Shown here: piece by piece, positions 1-10,000 of the stretch
How positions within the stretch are numbered: the first letter of the stretch is position 1
Layout of the letters: each line of letters begins with the position of its first letter
Origin: Dokdonia sp. 4H-3-7-5
GTDB lineage: Bacteria; Bacteroidota; Bacteroidia; Flavobacteriales; Flavobacteriaceae
DNA length: 64,000 nucleotides
Direction: 5' to 3'
Assembly: GCF_000212355.1 (NCBI RefSeq)
Contig: NC_015496.1
Span: 3,070,001-3,134,000, forward strand
Position numbers and translations under genes: made by a program
The notes under the pieces: generated by a model
The model's database searches: none
What the model saw: only the letters and a program-made list of their open reading frames with translations
Told to the model about the DNA's origin: nothing

Positions 1-315
1 ATTGCGACTAATGAATCGCTAACGTTTTTAAAGAAACGTGCTAGGCATTTACAAATTTCAAATGAAGAGCTTCAAACGCGCATTGTTGAGAACCTAGAAA
101 GTGATGTCTATTTTAATGGAGACGACATACAACTAGCATTAGAAAAAGCAATAGCGCAATTACCAGAAAAACAACAGCTAGTCTTCCAGATGAAGTATCA
201 TCAAGATATGAAATATGATGATATGAGTGAAGTACTAGGCACTTCTGTAGGAGCTCTCAAAAGTTCTTACCATATCGCTACAAAAAAAGTAACCGCCATA
301 TTACAAGCAGATTAA
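1..315 (+). CDS. ECF-type RNA polymerase sigma factor, C-terminal part (5' end outside window)
   Basis: The reading frame is open from the first base to the TAA at 313-315 (104 codons visible). The last ~60 residues match sigma region 4: LPEKQQLVFQMKYHQ is followed by a helix-turn-helix (YDDMSEVLGTSVGALKSSYHIA) of the kind that binds the -35 element. The sigma-2 region lies upstream of the window. Thirty-six bases downstream starts a membrane protein with an anti-sigma-like layout, then a Spy-like periplasmic protein. This three-gene order is common in Flavobacteriaceae and suggests an envelope-stress regulon. The target promoters cannot be told from the sequence. Confidence 0.85.
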   Translation: MATNESLTFLKKRARHLQISNEELQTRIVENLESDVYFNGDDIQLALEKAIAQLPEKQQLVFQMKYHQDMKYDDMSEVLGTSVGALKSSYHIATKKVTAILQAD

Positions 316-351
316 ACCTTTTGACTTTTTAAGAGTCTTATTTATAGAACC

Positions 352-879
352 GTGAAAACAACAAACAACATACCGTCTAAAAGAGGTTTTAAAGTTCCTC
401 AAGATTATTTCGACACTAGTCGAGAAGTAATTCTTGATAATATCACTTTAGAAGCATCATTATCTAGCTCAAGTAATGAGCGCTATGATATCCCTGATGG
501 ATATTTTGAGAACTCTAAAAATGAAATACTTGCTACGCTTTCGCGAAAGCTAGAAGAAGAAAGCACACCAGTTCAAAAAACTGCTACTAAAGTAATATCT
601 CTTAAAAGTTATTATTATTCAATTGCGGGAGTTGCGGCTGCCCTCCTACTCTTAGTAAGTATTGTTTGGTCACAACTAGACACAACGGCGGGAATCGAGA
701 GTATTGCTATAGCAGAATATCTTGATGGCGAAGCAGGTGATCTTGAACAAATAGAATTTGCAGATTGGTTATCTGATGATGACATTGATGCGCTTCACAA
801 CGATATTGCCTTAGACCAATCAGTTATTATCGACTATCTAGATGATCGCACAGATAGCTACCACTTTTACTTAGATTAA
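352..879 (+). CDS. Membrane protein, putative anti-sigma partner of the upstream ECF sigma factor
   Basis: A 175-residue protein with a GTG start. The N-terminal ~85 residues contain two similar short motifs, KVPQDYFDTSREVIL and DIPDGYFENSKNEIL, each a 'P-x-x-YF' segment typical of flavobacterial proteins encoded beside ECF sigma factors. One transmembrane helix (about residues 90-107, IAGVAAALLLLVSIVW) is followed by an acidic, probably periplasmic tail of ~65 residues. The gene sits 36 bases after the sigma gene and 3 bases before the Spy-like gene, so the three are very likely co-transcribed. An anti-sigma role is inferred from topology and position; no zinc-binding ZAS motif is visible. 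A copy of the 14-bp palindrome lies at 537-550 and is read here as Leu-Ser-Arg-Lys. Confidence 0.7.
   Translation: MKTTNNIPSKRGFKVPQDYFDTSREVILDNITLEASLSSSSNERYDIPDGYFENSKNEILATLSRKLEEESTPVQKTATKVISLKSYYYSIAGVAAALLLLVSIVWSQLDTTAGIESIAIAEYLDGEAGDLEQIEFADWLSDDDIDALHNDIALDQSVIIDYLDDRTDSYHFYLD
537..550. repeat. 14-bp palindrome, copy 1
   Basis: Perfect GCTTTCGCGAAAGC inside the anti-sigma-like gene, in the frame read Leu-Ser-Arg-Lys. Confidence 0.95.
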
Positions 880-882
880 ATT

Positions 883-1350
883 ATGAGACTACTTATAACA
901 TTTATAGTTACCATCATGATCACTGCGACTGCAGTAGGTCAAGAGGAAGATAGAAATTCAAAAAAAGAAAGAATACAAGCACTTAAGGTTGCTTATATAA
1001 CAGAAAAGCTATCGCTTACTCCAGACCAAGCACAAGTGTTTTGGCCTATCTACAATACCTACGGTGAGCGCATGTCTGAGATCTATAGCAGAGAACGTAA
1101 AGTACTTAAGGAAACCAGAAATCAGTTTGATACTATGGATGAAAGCAGTGCAAAAAACACGCTAGATAACATTCAGTCTTTTGAGCAACAAAAACTTGAT
1201 GCTAGAAAAGAACTGTTTGTGAGTTTAAAAAATAAGCTCTCTTATAAAAAGACACTTATACTTCTCAAAGCCGAAGGAGATTTTAGACGTGATTTATTAC
1301 ACAAACTTCGTGGTGATAAAGATGGAAAGCGCGATCACAGAGAGCCATAA
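883..1350 (+). CDS. Spy/LTxxQ-like periplasmic protein, 'sensor of ECF-type sigma factor' family
   Basis: A 155-residue protein with a signal peptide (MRLLITFIVTIMITATAVGQ, cleavage near Gly19-Gln20) and then an almost wholly helical, highly charged region. The segment AYITEKLSLTPDQAQVFWPIYN is the LTxxQ-type motif of the Spy/CpxP periplasmic proteins, which bind unfolded proteins or sense envelope state. It starts 3 bases after the anti-sigma-like gene and closes the operon. Its stop is only 8 bases from the convergent stop of the BNR-repeat gene. A role as the periplasmic sensor that feeds back on the sigma factor is inferred from the context. Confidence 0.7.
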   Translation: MRLLITFIVTIMITATAVGQEEDRNSKKERIQALKVAYITEKLSLTPDQAQVFWPIYNTYGERMSEIYSRERKVLKETRNQFDTMDESSAKNTLDNIQSFEQQKLDARKELFVSLKNKLSYKKTLILLKAEGDFRRDLLHKLRGDKDGKRDHREP

Positions 1351-1358
1351 TAACTCTC

Positions 1359-2471
1359 TTATCTTTTAAAATTAAGGCTTGCTAGTGCGTTTTTTCCTCC
1401 CGCATAAGCTGTAGAATCATTTGCAAATCTTACCGTCAAAAAAGGCGCATCAGATAATTGTTTCCATGAAGCACCTGAGTCGCTTGAATATGAGATACCT
1501 GTAAATCCAGCTGCAATGATTTCTTTTCCATTTGAGTTAGGAACATACTGAACACAACTTTTATAGCCATCATTTTTACCAGAAGCAGTAACTATCCATG
1601 ACTTACCACCGTCGTTTGTCATGGCTATATTGTCAATATTATCTTCTGGGGTAGTATAATCACCTCCGTATATAATACCTGTTTTATTGTCATAAAAATC
1701 CATGGTATAAGCACCTTGAGTATCTTTTCCTTGAGCTACTGGAACGTTATAAATACTCCAAGAAAACCCTTTGTTTGCAGAGTAGTATAATCTAGACGTA
1801 CCACCACCGGTAATAATCCACGTCTCGTCGCCTATGGTTTTAATATTAGTATTACTAGCAGCGAAAGCTCCTTCTTTTTCTAGTTGATTAGGCAATGATC
1901 CACAATCTAGCTTTCCCCAAGTAGCACCACCATCCCTTGTAACAATAATAGATAAACAACCGTTTACAGAATCCCCTATCGCGATTCCCTCTTCCTCATT
2001 CCAGAAAGTCATAGCATCATAAAAAACACCATCTTGTTGCTCTGTATATACTAATGAAACCTCTTTGCTTCTTCTATCATAACGATATAGCAATGCTGGA
2101 TTTTCAATAGAGAGTATGTAAAAAGCCTTGCTAGTACTAGCAATACTTCTAAAAGCTGGATTTTTACCCAAAAAGTCTATTCTACCTTTATTAGTCTCTT
2201 TAAATTGTGAAGCCATCGCAGCATCTGTAGACTTGGTTTTATCAAGATTCATCTCATAAATACCATAGTGACCGTCGCTACCTGCATACATCACTGCATC
2301 GTGAGCTACTTCTAGAGCACGTATACTCGTACTATCCTGATGTAAAAATTCGATATCTACTTTCGTGAAAACTTGAGCATCCTCAACCGCAGGATGTTGG
2401 CCATTGGTTTTTACATCCTTACAAGATGTGATAAGAAGAAATAAAATGAAAAAAGTAGATAGAAAACGCAT
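1359..2471 (-). CDS. Secreted BNR/Ycf48-like beta-propeller lipoprotein
   Basis: About 370 residues. A lipoprotein signal peptide (MRFLSTFFILFLLITSC, lipobox ending at Cys) predicts a lipidated envelope protein. The mature part carries repeated BNR/Asp-box motifs: TRDGGATWGKL, SANKGFSWSIY, TNDGGKSWIVT and SSDSGASWKQL, which mark a sialidase/Ycf48-type beta-propeller. Flavobacterial homologues are usually annotated as oxidoreductase or Ycf48-like without a proven function. The frame can be opened two codons earlier at a TTG (2475-2477), but the ATG at 2469-2471 gives a normal lipoprotein start and is preferred. It is transcribed towards the ECF module and is divergent from the RNA methyltransferase gene. 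Confidence 0.75.
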   Translation of the reverse strand: MRFLSTFFILFLLITSCKDVKTNGQHPAVEDAQVFTKVDIEFLHQDSTSIRALEVAHDAVMYAGSDGHYGIYEMNLDKTKSTDAAMASQFKETNKGRIDFLGKNPAFRSIASTSKAFYILSIENPALLYRYDRRSKEVSLVYTEQQDGVFYDAMTFWNEEEGIAIGDSVNGCLSIIVTRDGGATWGKLDCGSLPNQLEKEGAFAASNTNIKTIGDETWIITGGGTSRLYYSANKGFSWSIYNVPVAQGKDTQGAYTMDFYDNKTGIIYGGDYTTPEDNIDNIAMTNDGGKSWIVTASGKNDGYKSCVQYVPNSNGKEIIAAGFTGISYSSDSGASWKQLSDAPFLTVRFANDSTAYAGGKNALASLNFKR

Positions 2472-2540
2472 TGTCAAAATTTTAGTAAAAATAGCACTAT
2501 TACCTAAAGAACCAATACCTTTACACCCTCAAAATAAAGT

Positions 2541-3752
2541 ATGAAATTACACAGAAATTTAGTCTTTGCCGCAGTTGATGCATTAGGGATGATATTTAAT
2601 GACGGAGAACAAGCTGATAAGGTTTTAAGAAAGGTTCTCAAATTTGACAAAAGATGGGGATCCCGTGATCGCGGTTTCATTGCAGAGACAGTATACGATA
2701 TCGTGCGCTGGCAACGATTATACTCAGAAATTGCAGAAGTAAAAGCACCATATAGTAGACCTAATTTATTTAGGTTATTTGCTGTTTGGGCTACATTAAG
2801 AGGTATTGAAGTTCCAGACTGGAAACAAATGGAACCTATACCTACGCGTAGAATAAAAGGACGTTTTGATGAGCTTTCAAAAATCAGAAAATTCAAGGAG
2901 TCTATTCCAGACTGGATGGATGAAATGGGAGAGAAAGCTCTTGGTAAAAAATGGGCTGCAGAGCTTGCTGCTTTAAATACGCAGGCACAAGTAGTACTTA
3001 GAGCAAATACGCTAAAAACTACTCCTAAAGACTTGAGAAATACGCTTGCAGATCAAGACATTGACACCCGATTATTAGATGGGTATCCTGATGCTATAGA
3101 GCTTGTAGAACGTAAGAATGTATTTACAACAGAAGCTTTCAAAAATGGCTTCTTTGAAGTACAAGATGCCTCATCTCAAAAAGTGGCACGTATGCTTGAT
3201 GTACAACCAGGAATGCGCGTAGTAGATACTTGTGCAGGAGCTGGAGGAAAAACTTTACACTTAGCAGCCTTGATGGAAAATAAAGGTCAGATTATCGCCA
3301 TGGATATCTATGAAGGTAAACTTAAGGAACTTAAAAGAAGATCTAAGCGTGCTGGAGCGCATAATATTGAGACTAGAGAAATCACCTCAACAAAGATTTT
3401 TAAGAAACTCTACAATACAGCAGACCGTGTATTGATTGATGCACCATGTACTGGACTAGGAACTATTAAACGTAATCCTGATCTAAAATGGAAATTGCAG
3501 CCAGAATTTATAGACAAGGTCGTACAAAGACAAGCAGAATTACTAGAAAGCTATAGTAAAATCGTTAAGGAAGATGGTAAAATGCTTTATGCTACTTGTT
3601 CTATCTTACCTAGAGAGAATCAAGAGCAAGTGCAAGCCTTCCTAGCTACAGAACAAGGTCAGAAGTTTCAACTTGATAAAGAAGAAACAGTAAGCCCTGC
3701 AAAGACTGGTTACGACGGATTCTACATGGCATTGCTTTCGCGAAAGCAATAA
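2541..3752 (+). CDS. RsmB/NOP-family RNA (cytosine-5) methyltransferase
   Basis: A 403-residue protein. Residues 1-~130 look like the NusB-type RNA-binding domain of RsmB, and the rest is a Rossmann SAM-dependent methyltransferase. The SAM-binding motif is DTCAGAGGKTLHLAAL near residue 230. The two cysteines used by m5C RNA methyltransferases are both present: C303 in DAPCTGLGT and the nucleophile C353 in ATCSILPRENQEQ. The expected substrate is a cytosine in 16S rRNA; whether it matches E. coli C967 cannot be told here. The palindrome copy at 3734-3747 encodes the extreme C terminus (LSRKQ) and nearly touches the stop codon, so the last five residues may be non-essential. A bidirectional terminator follows. 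Confidence 0.88.
   Translation: MKLHRNLVFAAVDALGMIFNDGEQADKVLRKVLKFDKRWGSRDRGFIAETVYDIVRWQRLYSEIAEVKAPYSRPNLFRLFAVWATLRGIEVPDWKQMEPIPTRRIKGRFDELSKIRKFKESIPDWMDEMGEKALGKKWAAELAALNTQAQVVLRANTLKTTPKDLRNTLADQDIDTRLLDGYPDAIELVERKNVFTTEAFKNGFFEVQDASSQKVARMLDVQPGMRVVDTCAGAGGKTLHLAALMENKGQIIAMDIYEGKLKELKRRSKRAGAHNIETREITSTKIFKKLYNTADRVLIDAPCTGLGTIKRNPDLKWKLQPEFIDKVVQRQAELLESYSKIVKEDGKMLYATCSILPRENQEQVQAFLATEQGQKFQLDKEETVSPAKTGYDGFYMALLSRKQ
3734..3747. repeat. 14-bp palindrome, copy 2
   Basis: Perfect copy forming the last codons of the RsmB-like gene (LSRKQ), ending two bases before the stop codon. Confidence 0.95.
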
Positions 3753-3817
3753 AAAAACACCTCGCCACTTCTCTTATTTATTATAGAAGAGTTCTGAGAT
3801 TATACTTAAAAAAAAAG

Positions 3818-3843
3818 GCCTTATTATCGATTGATAATAAGGC
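3818..3843. terminator. Bidirectional intrinsic terminator between rsmB-like gene and T9SS protein
   Basis: A perfect 11-bp stem (3818-3828 with 3833-3843) and a 4-base loop, with an A-tract on the left and a T-tract on the right. It therefore works in both directions and separates two convergent genes. Confidence 0.9.
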
Positions 3844-3879
3844 TCTTTTTTTGTATATATCTTATGTAAGAATTAAAAT

Positions 3880-6876
3880 CTATTGGACTATAATCTTTTT
3901 TGTTTTAGTAAATCGACCAGATTGATCGTTTACAGTTACGATGTAAACTCCAGTTGGAAGATTAGCTAAATTCAATAAAACTCTAAACCCATCATTACCT
4001 CTAGCTATAGCTTTATAAGTTAATTGTTGCCCCAAGAGGTTAGAAACACCTACATACACTTGACCATCATAATCTGTTGGCAATTGAATATCAAATTGAT
4101 TGTCTTCTAGTGAAGTGATAACTAAATCTGTAGTTCCTTGTAGAAAATCATCAATGCTCAATGTATCATCTATAGTAACCGTATAATCCTGGACTTCCCC
4201 AAAACGGAAATCTGAACACGGATTATTAATGTCACCTGGCTCTGCACCATCAATAGCTTTAGCTCTTAAAGTATGACTTCCTAAAGGAGCGTCTACTGGG
4301 ATTACCAGATCAAAACTATCTAGCGTATTTGCTCCTGGAAAAGGAACACCTTGAATTAATTGTTCAGACTGTTCAAAAATCCCGTCGTCATTGAAGTCAA
4401 CCCATACAGACAATACTTCTATACCAGCTCCCGCATCATAATTATGACGCGCTTGAAGTACGTATTCATTTTGACCAGCTACATTACTTAGTGTTGTTTC
4501 TAGATCTGTACGGTCTGCATAACCTTGAGGCCCGTTAGTTGGTTCTGTGTTACATCCATCACCACCATCATCAACATTGATGGTGTTTAATATAAATTGC
4601 TTAATCCCGTCTGCTTGACAACCTGCACCATTAGGTTCGGTCGCGCGAGGCATACAAGAGTTAGTTACTTCTGTAGTTGCAGCGTCATTTGAAGGATCTT
4701 GATCACCCACGCTATTAGTTCTTGCTTCTAATTGATAGGTGGTAAATACTGTAATATCTGCTTGAACTGCAAATGTGAAATCTTCAATCGCTCCAGGAGC
4801 GATAGCGCCAGTAAATGTTTCTACTACAGCTGTTCCTCCATCTACAGCATACTGTACTTCAAAATCTGATTGGGTATTAGCTCCAAAGTTCTTAATACGA
4901 ATAACCACTGTTTCTTGTGACAACCCTCCAGCCGATTCTGGTGAAGTGATACTCACAACTCCAAGATCATTTTCAAATAAATGTGTTACTGTTTTTACAG
5001 CATTATTATTTACTGGAGCTTGATCTGTAGCTAGACTAGTTTCTGCAGCTATCAAATACGATTGCCCTTGTACAGATAAATCTGCAGTGGTTGTAAATTC
5101 ATATGAGCTGTTAGAGTTAGGTGCAATAGGTCCAGCAATCACCTCATTTGCTACCACCACCCCATCTATTGATAATGAAATAGGAATATCTACTTGAGGA
5201 TCTGTCCCAAAGTTTCTTACTGCAACTTGAATTGTTTCTGCACTTGTGAGAATTCCGTCTACTGGAGAGTCGATGGCAATTACACCTACATCATTAGTAA
5301 ATCCATCAGATAATCTAAAAGAAGCTATCTGAGTATCCCAAAAATTAGTTGCCGAGAAATATTCGGCGGTATGCCAGAATGAAAAGTCATTTGGATCCAT
5401 TGTTAAATGTGAGTAATCTCCAAAACGATTAGAAAAAGTTTGTATTCCAGAACCTTGTACAATAATGGCTTCACCCAGTGTCATCTCACCAGCTGTATCG
5501 CCATCAAAACGTCCGGTATATCTTATTCCGATAAAATCATTTGCACTTCCTACATTAAATGCAAGGCCTATATTGCCTTGAGCATCCATTGCCCCACTTC
5601 CCATAAAACGGCTTTTTCCATCAGAAGGAGCATAAGTTCCTTGCTGGAAAACACTCCACGGTTCTGTATCGCTGTTACGTAACTCTGTCCATCGTATTCC
5701 TGATCTATCATTGCCGTCTACATCTACATTAAATGTGATAAGCCATGAGTTATGATCTTCAAAACTTCTATAATTTGCAGCATAAGATATGACACCTCCT
5801 ATCATATCTATTTTTTGATTAGAACCTGGTTGAGCAAGATCTCCCTCTCCAAATTCTCCGAAAACAGAATCGAAAGGGGCAACAGGAATTTCTAATGGCA
5901 TAGATACCGTGGAGTTTCCGGGCTCGTCAAAATCTACATCTAGTTCCCAGACTTTTAAGTGATCTTCTGTAATTGCTCCACCCCAGCCATCATCTTGTAA
6001 ATAAACAATGTAACCTGGTGCGTCCTCTGGAAATGAAAAGCCCGTTAAATTTGCTGGTTCTGGACTAAAAACAGTGCCGGGATTGCGCACAATCCCTGGC
6101 AGATTAAAACCTACTAAAGTCACAGTATCCTCTCCGGCAAGCATTGCTGCTCTATCTAACGCATAGGTGGTGTTTCCTTGATTTTTATTTGCAGTTAAAT
6201 AATAGGCATCTGGCCAAACTGCATAATGTGGGTAATCTGGAAAAGCATCTAACTGAAATTGATATATAAAGTAAGCTCCTGTAGGATCCGGAGTTTCTGA
6301 CACTCCTATAACAAGAATATTATTTAAACTAGCAACGGTAGACGTTTGAAACTGACTCACAAAAAATCGATCTGCAAGTTGGTCATACATAACTATAGGA
6401 TCTCCTTCATTCTGTCCATTTCCTAGAAAATCTCCTAACGCTACAGGCCCCAAGAGTAACGTTCCTTGCTTATCAAATATATTAATGACACTATTTATAC
6501 CTTGTACATAGTGATCAGGCCCTACCGCTCCAGATGGGTCTGGCGGTGTAAAATTGGACTGAGAGGAGTTTCCACCTCCAAAATTTGCTTCAGTTTCAAG
6601 CATTCTAAACTGTCCCGAAGCAAACTGTGTAATAGGATCTGCACCTAGTGGTAATGCTTGATCATTTATCTTTCGGTTTCCTCGTAAATTATTAGGAACA
6701 ATCGTAATCTCTGATACTCCTAAAGATTTATTTGAGGTAATTATAGGTTGATCTCTCAGTGCTGCTGTTTTACCTATAAATTTTCCCTTAGTGATCTCTG
6801 TAGGAGGTAATAACTCCTGCGCAATGAGATAATTAGAAAATGTAACTAGCAAAATAATTAGTAGTTTGTTCTTCAT
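3880..6876 (-). CDS. Large T9SS-exported protein with CARDB-like repeats and GEVED domain
   Basis: A 998-residue secreted protein. A signal peptide (MKNKLLIILLVTFSNYLIAQ) leads into a long N-terminal region (~residues 100-520) with Asp/Gly/aromatic-rich beta structure, probably a propeller-like domain I cannot name. Two consecutive CARDB-like Ig repeats follow, starting NDVGVIAIDSPV (~525) and NDLGVVSITSPE (~635). A GEVED-type domain (~740-900) contains VWVDFNDDGIFEQSEQL and FRFGEVQDYTVTI. The last ~80 residues form a type A T9SS sorting domain ending TKTKKIIVQ. It is probably surface-attached or released, as an adhesin or carrier. No catalytic motif is visible. It is monocistronic, ending at the shared bidirectional terminator. 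Confidence 0.82.
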   Translation of the reverse strand: MKNKLLIILLVTFSNYLIAQELLPPTEITKGKFIGKTAALRDQPIITSNKSLGVSEITIVPNNLRGNRKINDQALPLGADPITQFASGQFRMLETEANFGGGNSSQSNFTPPDPSGAVGPDHYVQGINSVINIFDKQGTLLLGPVALGDFLGNGQNEGDPIVMYDQLADRFFVSQFQTSTVASLNNILVIGVSETPDPTGAYFIYQFQLDAFPDYPHYAVWPDAYYLTANKNQGNTTYALDRAAMLAGEDTVTLVGFNLPGIVRNPGTVFSPEPANLTGFSFPEDAPGYIVYLQDDGWGGAITEDHLKVWELDVDFDEPGNSTVSMPLEIPVAPFDSVFGEFGEGDLAQPGSNQKIDMIGGVISYAANYRSFEDHNSWLITFNVDVDGNDRSGIRWTELRNSDTEPWSVFQQGTYAPSDGKSRFMGSGAMDAQGNIGLAFNVGSANDFIGIRYTGRFDGDTAGEMTLGEAIIVQGSGIQTFSNRFGDYSHLTMDPNDFSFWHTAEYFSATNFWDTQIASFRLSDGFTNDVGVIAIDSPVDGILTSAETIQVAVRNFGTDPQVDIPISLSIDGVVVANEVIAGPIAPNSNSSYEFTTTADLSVQGQSYLIAAETSLATDQAPVNNNAVKTVTHLFENDLGVVSITSPESAGGLSQETVVIRIKNFGANTQSDFEVQYAVDGGTAVVETFTGAIAPGAIEDFTFAVQADITVFTTYQLEARTNSVGDQDPSNDAATTEVTNSCMPRATEPNGAGCQADGIKQFILNTINVDDGGDGCNTEPTNGPQGYADRTDLETTLSNVAGQNEYVLQARHNYDAGAGIEVLSVWVDFNDDGIFEQSEQLIQGVPFPGANTLDSFDLVIPVDAPLGSHTLRAKAIDGAEPGDINNPCSDFRFGEVQDYTVTIDDTLSIDDFLQGTTDLVITSLEDNQFDIQLPTDYDGQVYVGVSNLLGQQLTYKAIARGNDGFRVLLNLANLPTGVYIVTVNDQSGRFTKTKKIIVQ

Positions 6877-7050
6877 AATTTGGGGAGTTTAGTTTCTGTT
6901 TACTAAAGATAATACATTTTATTCCCCTTATCTTAATAAATGGTTAACAACTCTTTTAAAGAACATGACAAAGAGATATTATCCTACCTATCATATCAAT
7001 AAATATTGTAGTAAATTTACGTCCTTAAACAACGCAACAAAACCAATCGG

Positions 7051-10000
7051 ATGATCCACTTCTTTGGAAACCCTCAAGGCACTGTTTACGCAGTACAAAG
7101 CACACAAGCATTTTCACAAGACGATACCGCTAAGCTGGTATGGCTTTTTGGCAACTCTCAAAAAATTGAAGCGTCTCATATTGACGCTTTTTTTATTGGT
7201 CCAAGAGCAGCTATGATTACGCCTTGGAGTACTAATGCTGTAGAGATTACCCAGAATATGGGAATTTCAAATATTATAAGAATAGAGGAGTTTCACGCTT
7301 TCGCGAAAGCGAACTCTTCATCACAACAAGTTAACACGACTCCTTTTCCATCTATAGAAGATGCTACAGGCGTAGTTACAGAAAGTACTCTTGATTATGA
7401 TCCTATGATCTCTCAAGAGTACGCAGCTTTAAATCAAGATATTTTTACGGTTAACGTTACTCCAGAACCTATATTATCTATAGAGGATATTGCTGCATAT
7501 AATGAGCAAGAAGGTTTGTCGTTAAGCGATGAAGAGGTTGCTTACCTTGATGGTGTTGCTGCCAAAATAGGCAGACCACTTACAGACTCTGAAGTTTTTG
7601 GTTTTAGCCAAGTGAACTCTGAGCACTGTCGTCACAAGATTTTTAATGGAACCTTTGTGATTGATGGAGAAGAGATGCCTTCTTCCCTATTTAAGTTAAT
7701 AAAGGAAACTTCAAAAGTAACTCCAGGTACTATTGTATCTGCATATAAAGATAATGTTGCATTTATAGAAGGACCTAGAGTAACACAATTTGCTCCAGAC
7801 ACTGCAGATAAGCCAGATTTCTATACAGAAAAAGACTTTGACTCTGTGATTTCTTTAAAAGCAGAAACGCATAACTTCCCAACTACCGTAGAGCCTTTTA
7901 ACGGAGCTGCTACCGGTTCTGGTGGAGAAATACGCGATAGACTTGCTGGAGGTAAAGGATCACTTCCTCTTGCTGGAACAGCTGTGTATATGACTCCGTA
8001 TTCTAGATTAGAGCAAGAACGCCCGTGGGAACATGGCATGGATGCCCGCAAATGGCTTTATCAAAACCCAATTGACCTCCTTATTAAAGCTTCAAATGGA
8101 GCATCAGATTTTGGAAACAAATTTGGGCAGCCTTTAATCGTAGGTTCAGTTCTTACTTTTGAGCATCAAGAAGACGGTCAGCGTCTTGGGTATGACAAGG
8201 TAATTATGCAAGCTGGTGGTATTGGTTACGGAAAGCGTGAGCAAGCGCTTAAAGACACTCCGCAAGATGGTGACAAAATTGTAATCTTAGGAGGTGAAAA
8301 TTATAGAATAGGAATGGGTGGTGCTGCTGTTTCAAGTGCAGATACTGGAGCTTTTGACTCTGGAATAGAACTTAATGCGGTACAACGTTCTAACCCAGAA
8401 ATGCAAAAACGTGCTGCAAATGCAGTGCGAGGAATGGTAGAAAGTGATGTAAACCCAATCGTATCTATACACGATCACGGTGCTGGAGGACATCTTAACT
8501 GTCTTTCTGAACTTGTAGAAGATACTGGAGGTCGTATCGATCTTGATAAATTACCCGTAGGTGACCCTACCCTATCCGCAAAAGAAATTATAGGAAACGA
8601 GTCGCAAGAACGTATGGGTCTCGTAATAGGTGAAAAAGATATCGATATGCTACAGCGCATCGCAGATCGTGAGCGCTCACCTATGTATCAAGTAGGCGAT
8701 GTTACAAATGATCACCGTTTTACTTTTAAAAGTAAAACAACAGGCTTGAGCCCTATGGACTTGCATCTAGATGATATGTTTGGGAGCTCTCCAAAAACAA
8801 TAATGACAGACAAGACGGTCGCTCGTGATTATAAAAACCCAGAGTATCAACTGGAGCACTTCCACGATTATCTTGAGCAAGTATTGCAACTAGAAGCGGT
8901 TGCATGTAAAGATTGGCTTACTAATAAAGTAGACCGCTGCGTAGGTGGTCGCGTTGCAAAACAACAATGTGTAGGATCCTTACAAATACCTCTTAACAAT
9001 GTGGGTGTAATGGCACTTGATTATAAGAGTACAGAAGGAATTGCTACTTCTATAGGACACTCACCAGTTTCTGGTCTTATTGATCCTGTAGCGGGAAGTA
9101 AAAACAGTATTGCGGAGGCTCTTACAAACATTGTGTGGGCACCTCTTAAAGATGGATTACAATCTGTAAGCCTCTCAGCAAACTGGATGTGGCCCTGTAA
9201 GAATGAAGGAGAAGATGCTCGTTTGTATAAGGCTGTAGAGGCAATATCTGCAATGGCAATTAACCTTGGGATTAACGTCCCTACAGGTAAGGATAGTCTC
9301 TCAATGAAACAAAAATATCCAGATGGAGATGTAATTGCTCCTGGAACGGTCGTTATTTCGGCAGCTGGAAATTGTAATGATATTAATAAAGTAGTAGAGC
9401 CAGTTCTTCAAAAAGACGGTGGTGCGATTTATTATATCAACATGTCTGGAGATACCCATAAACTAGGAGGATCTAGTTTTGCACAAGTATGTCATGCTAT
9501 AGGTAACGAAGCGCCAAGTGTTGTGAGTGATACCGCTTTCGCGAAAGCGTTTAACGCCATTCAACAACTCATAAAAGACGACAAAATTCAAGCTGGTCAC
9601 GATGTTGCGAGTGGCGGACTTATCACTACCCTACTTGAACTTTGCTTTGCAGATGTAAACTTAGGTGCAAACTTAGATTTGACTCCACTTGGAGAACAAG
9701 ACCTTATCAAGGTGCTTTTTTCTGAAAATGCAGGATTAGTTTTCCAAGCAGATGCATCTGTTGAAAAAATACTTACTGATAATGGTGTTACATTCTCAAA
9801 AATAGGAACGTTAACAACCACTGCAGAGCTAACAATCAAAAATAGTGGCGTAGAATTAGGTCTTAACATTGCATCACTTCGTGATACTTGGTTTAAGACT
9901 TCTTATTTACTAGATAATAAGCAAACGGCAAATGGTCTTGCAAAGGATCGTTTTGACAATTATAAAGTACAACCACTACAATATACTTTTCCTGGAAACT

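Noticed and set aside
2504-2896. Minus-strand open frame opposite the RsmB-like gene
   Set aside because: Mostly antisense to a well-supported gene, with no recognisable domain.
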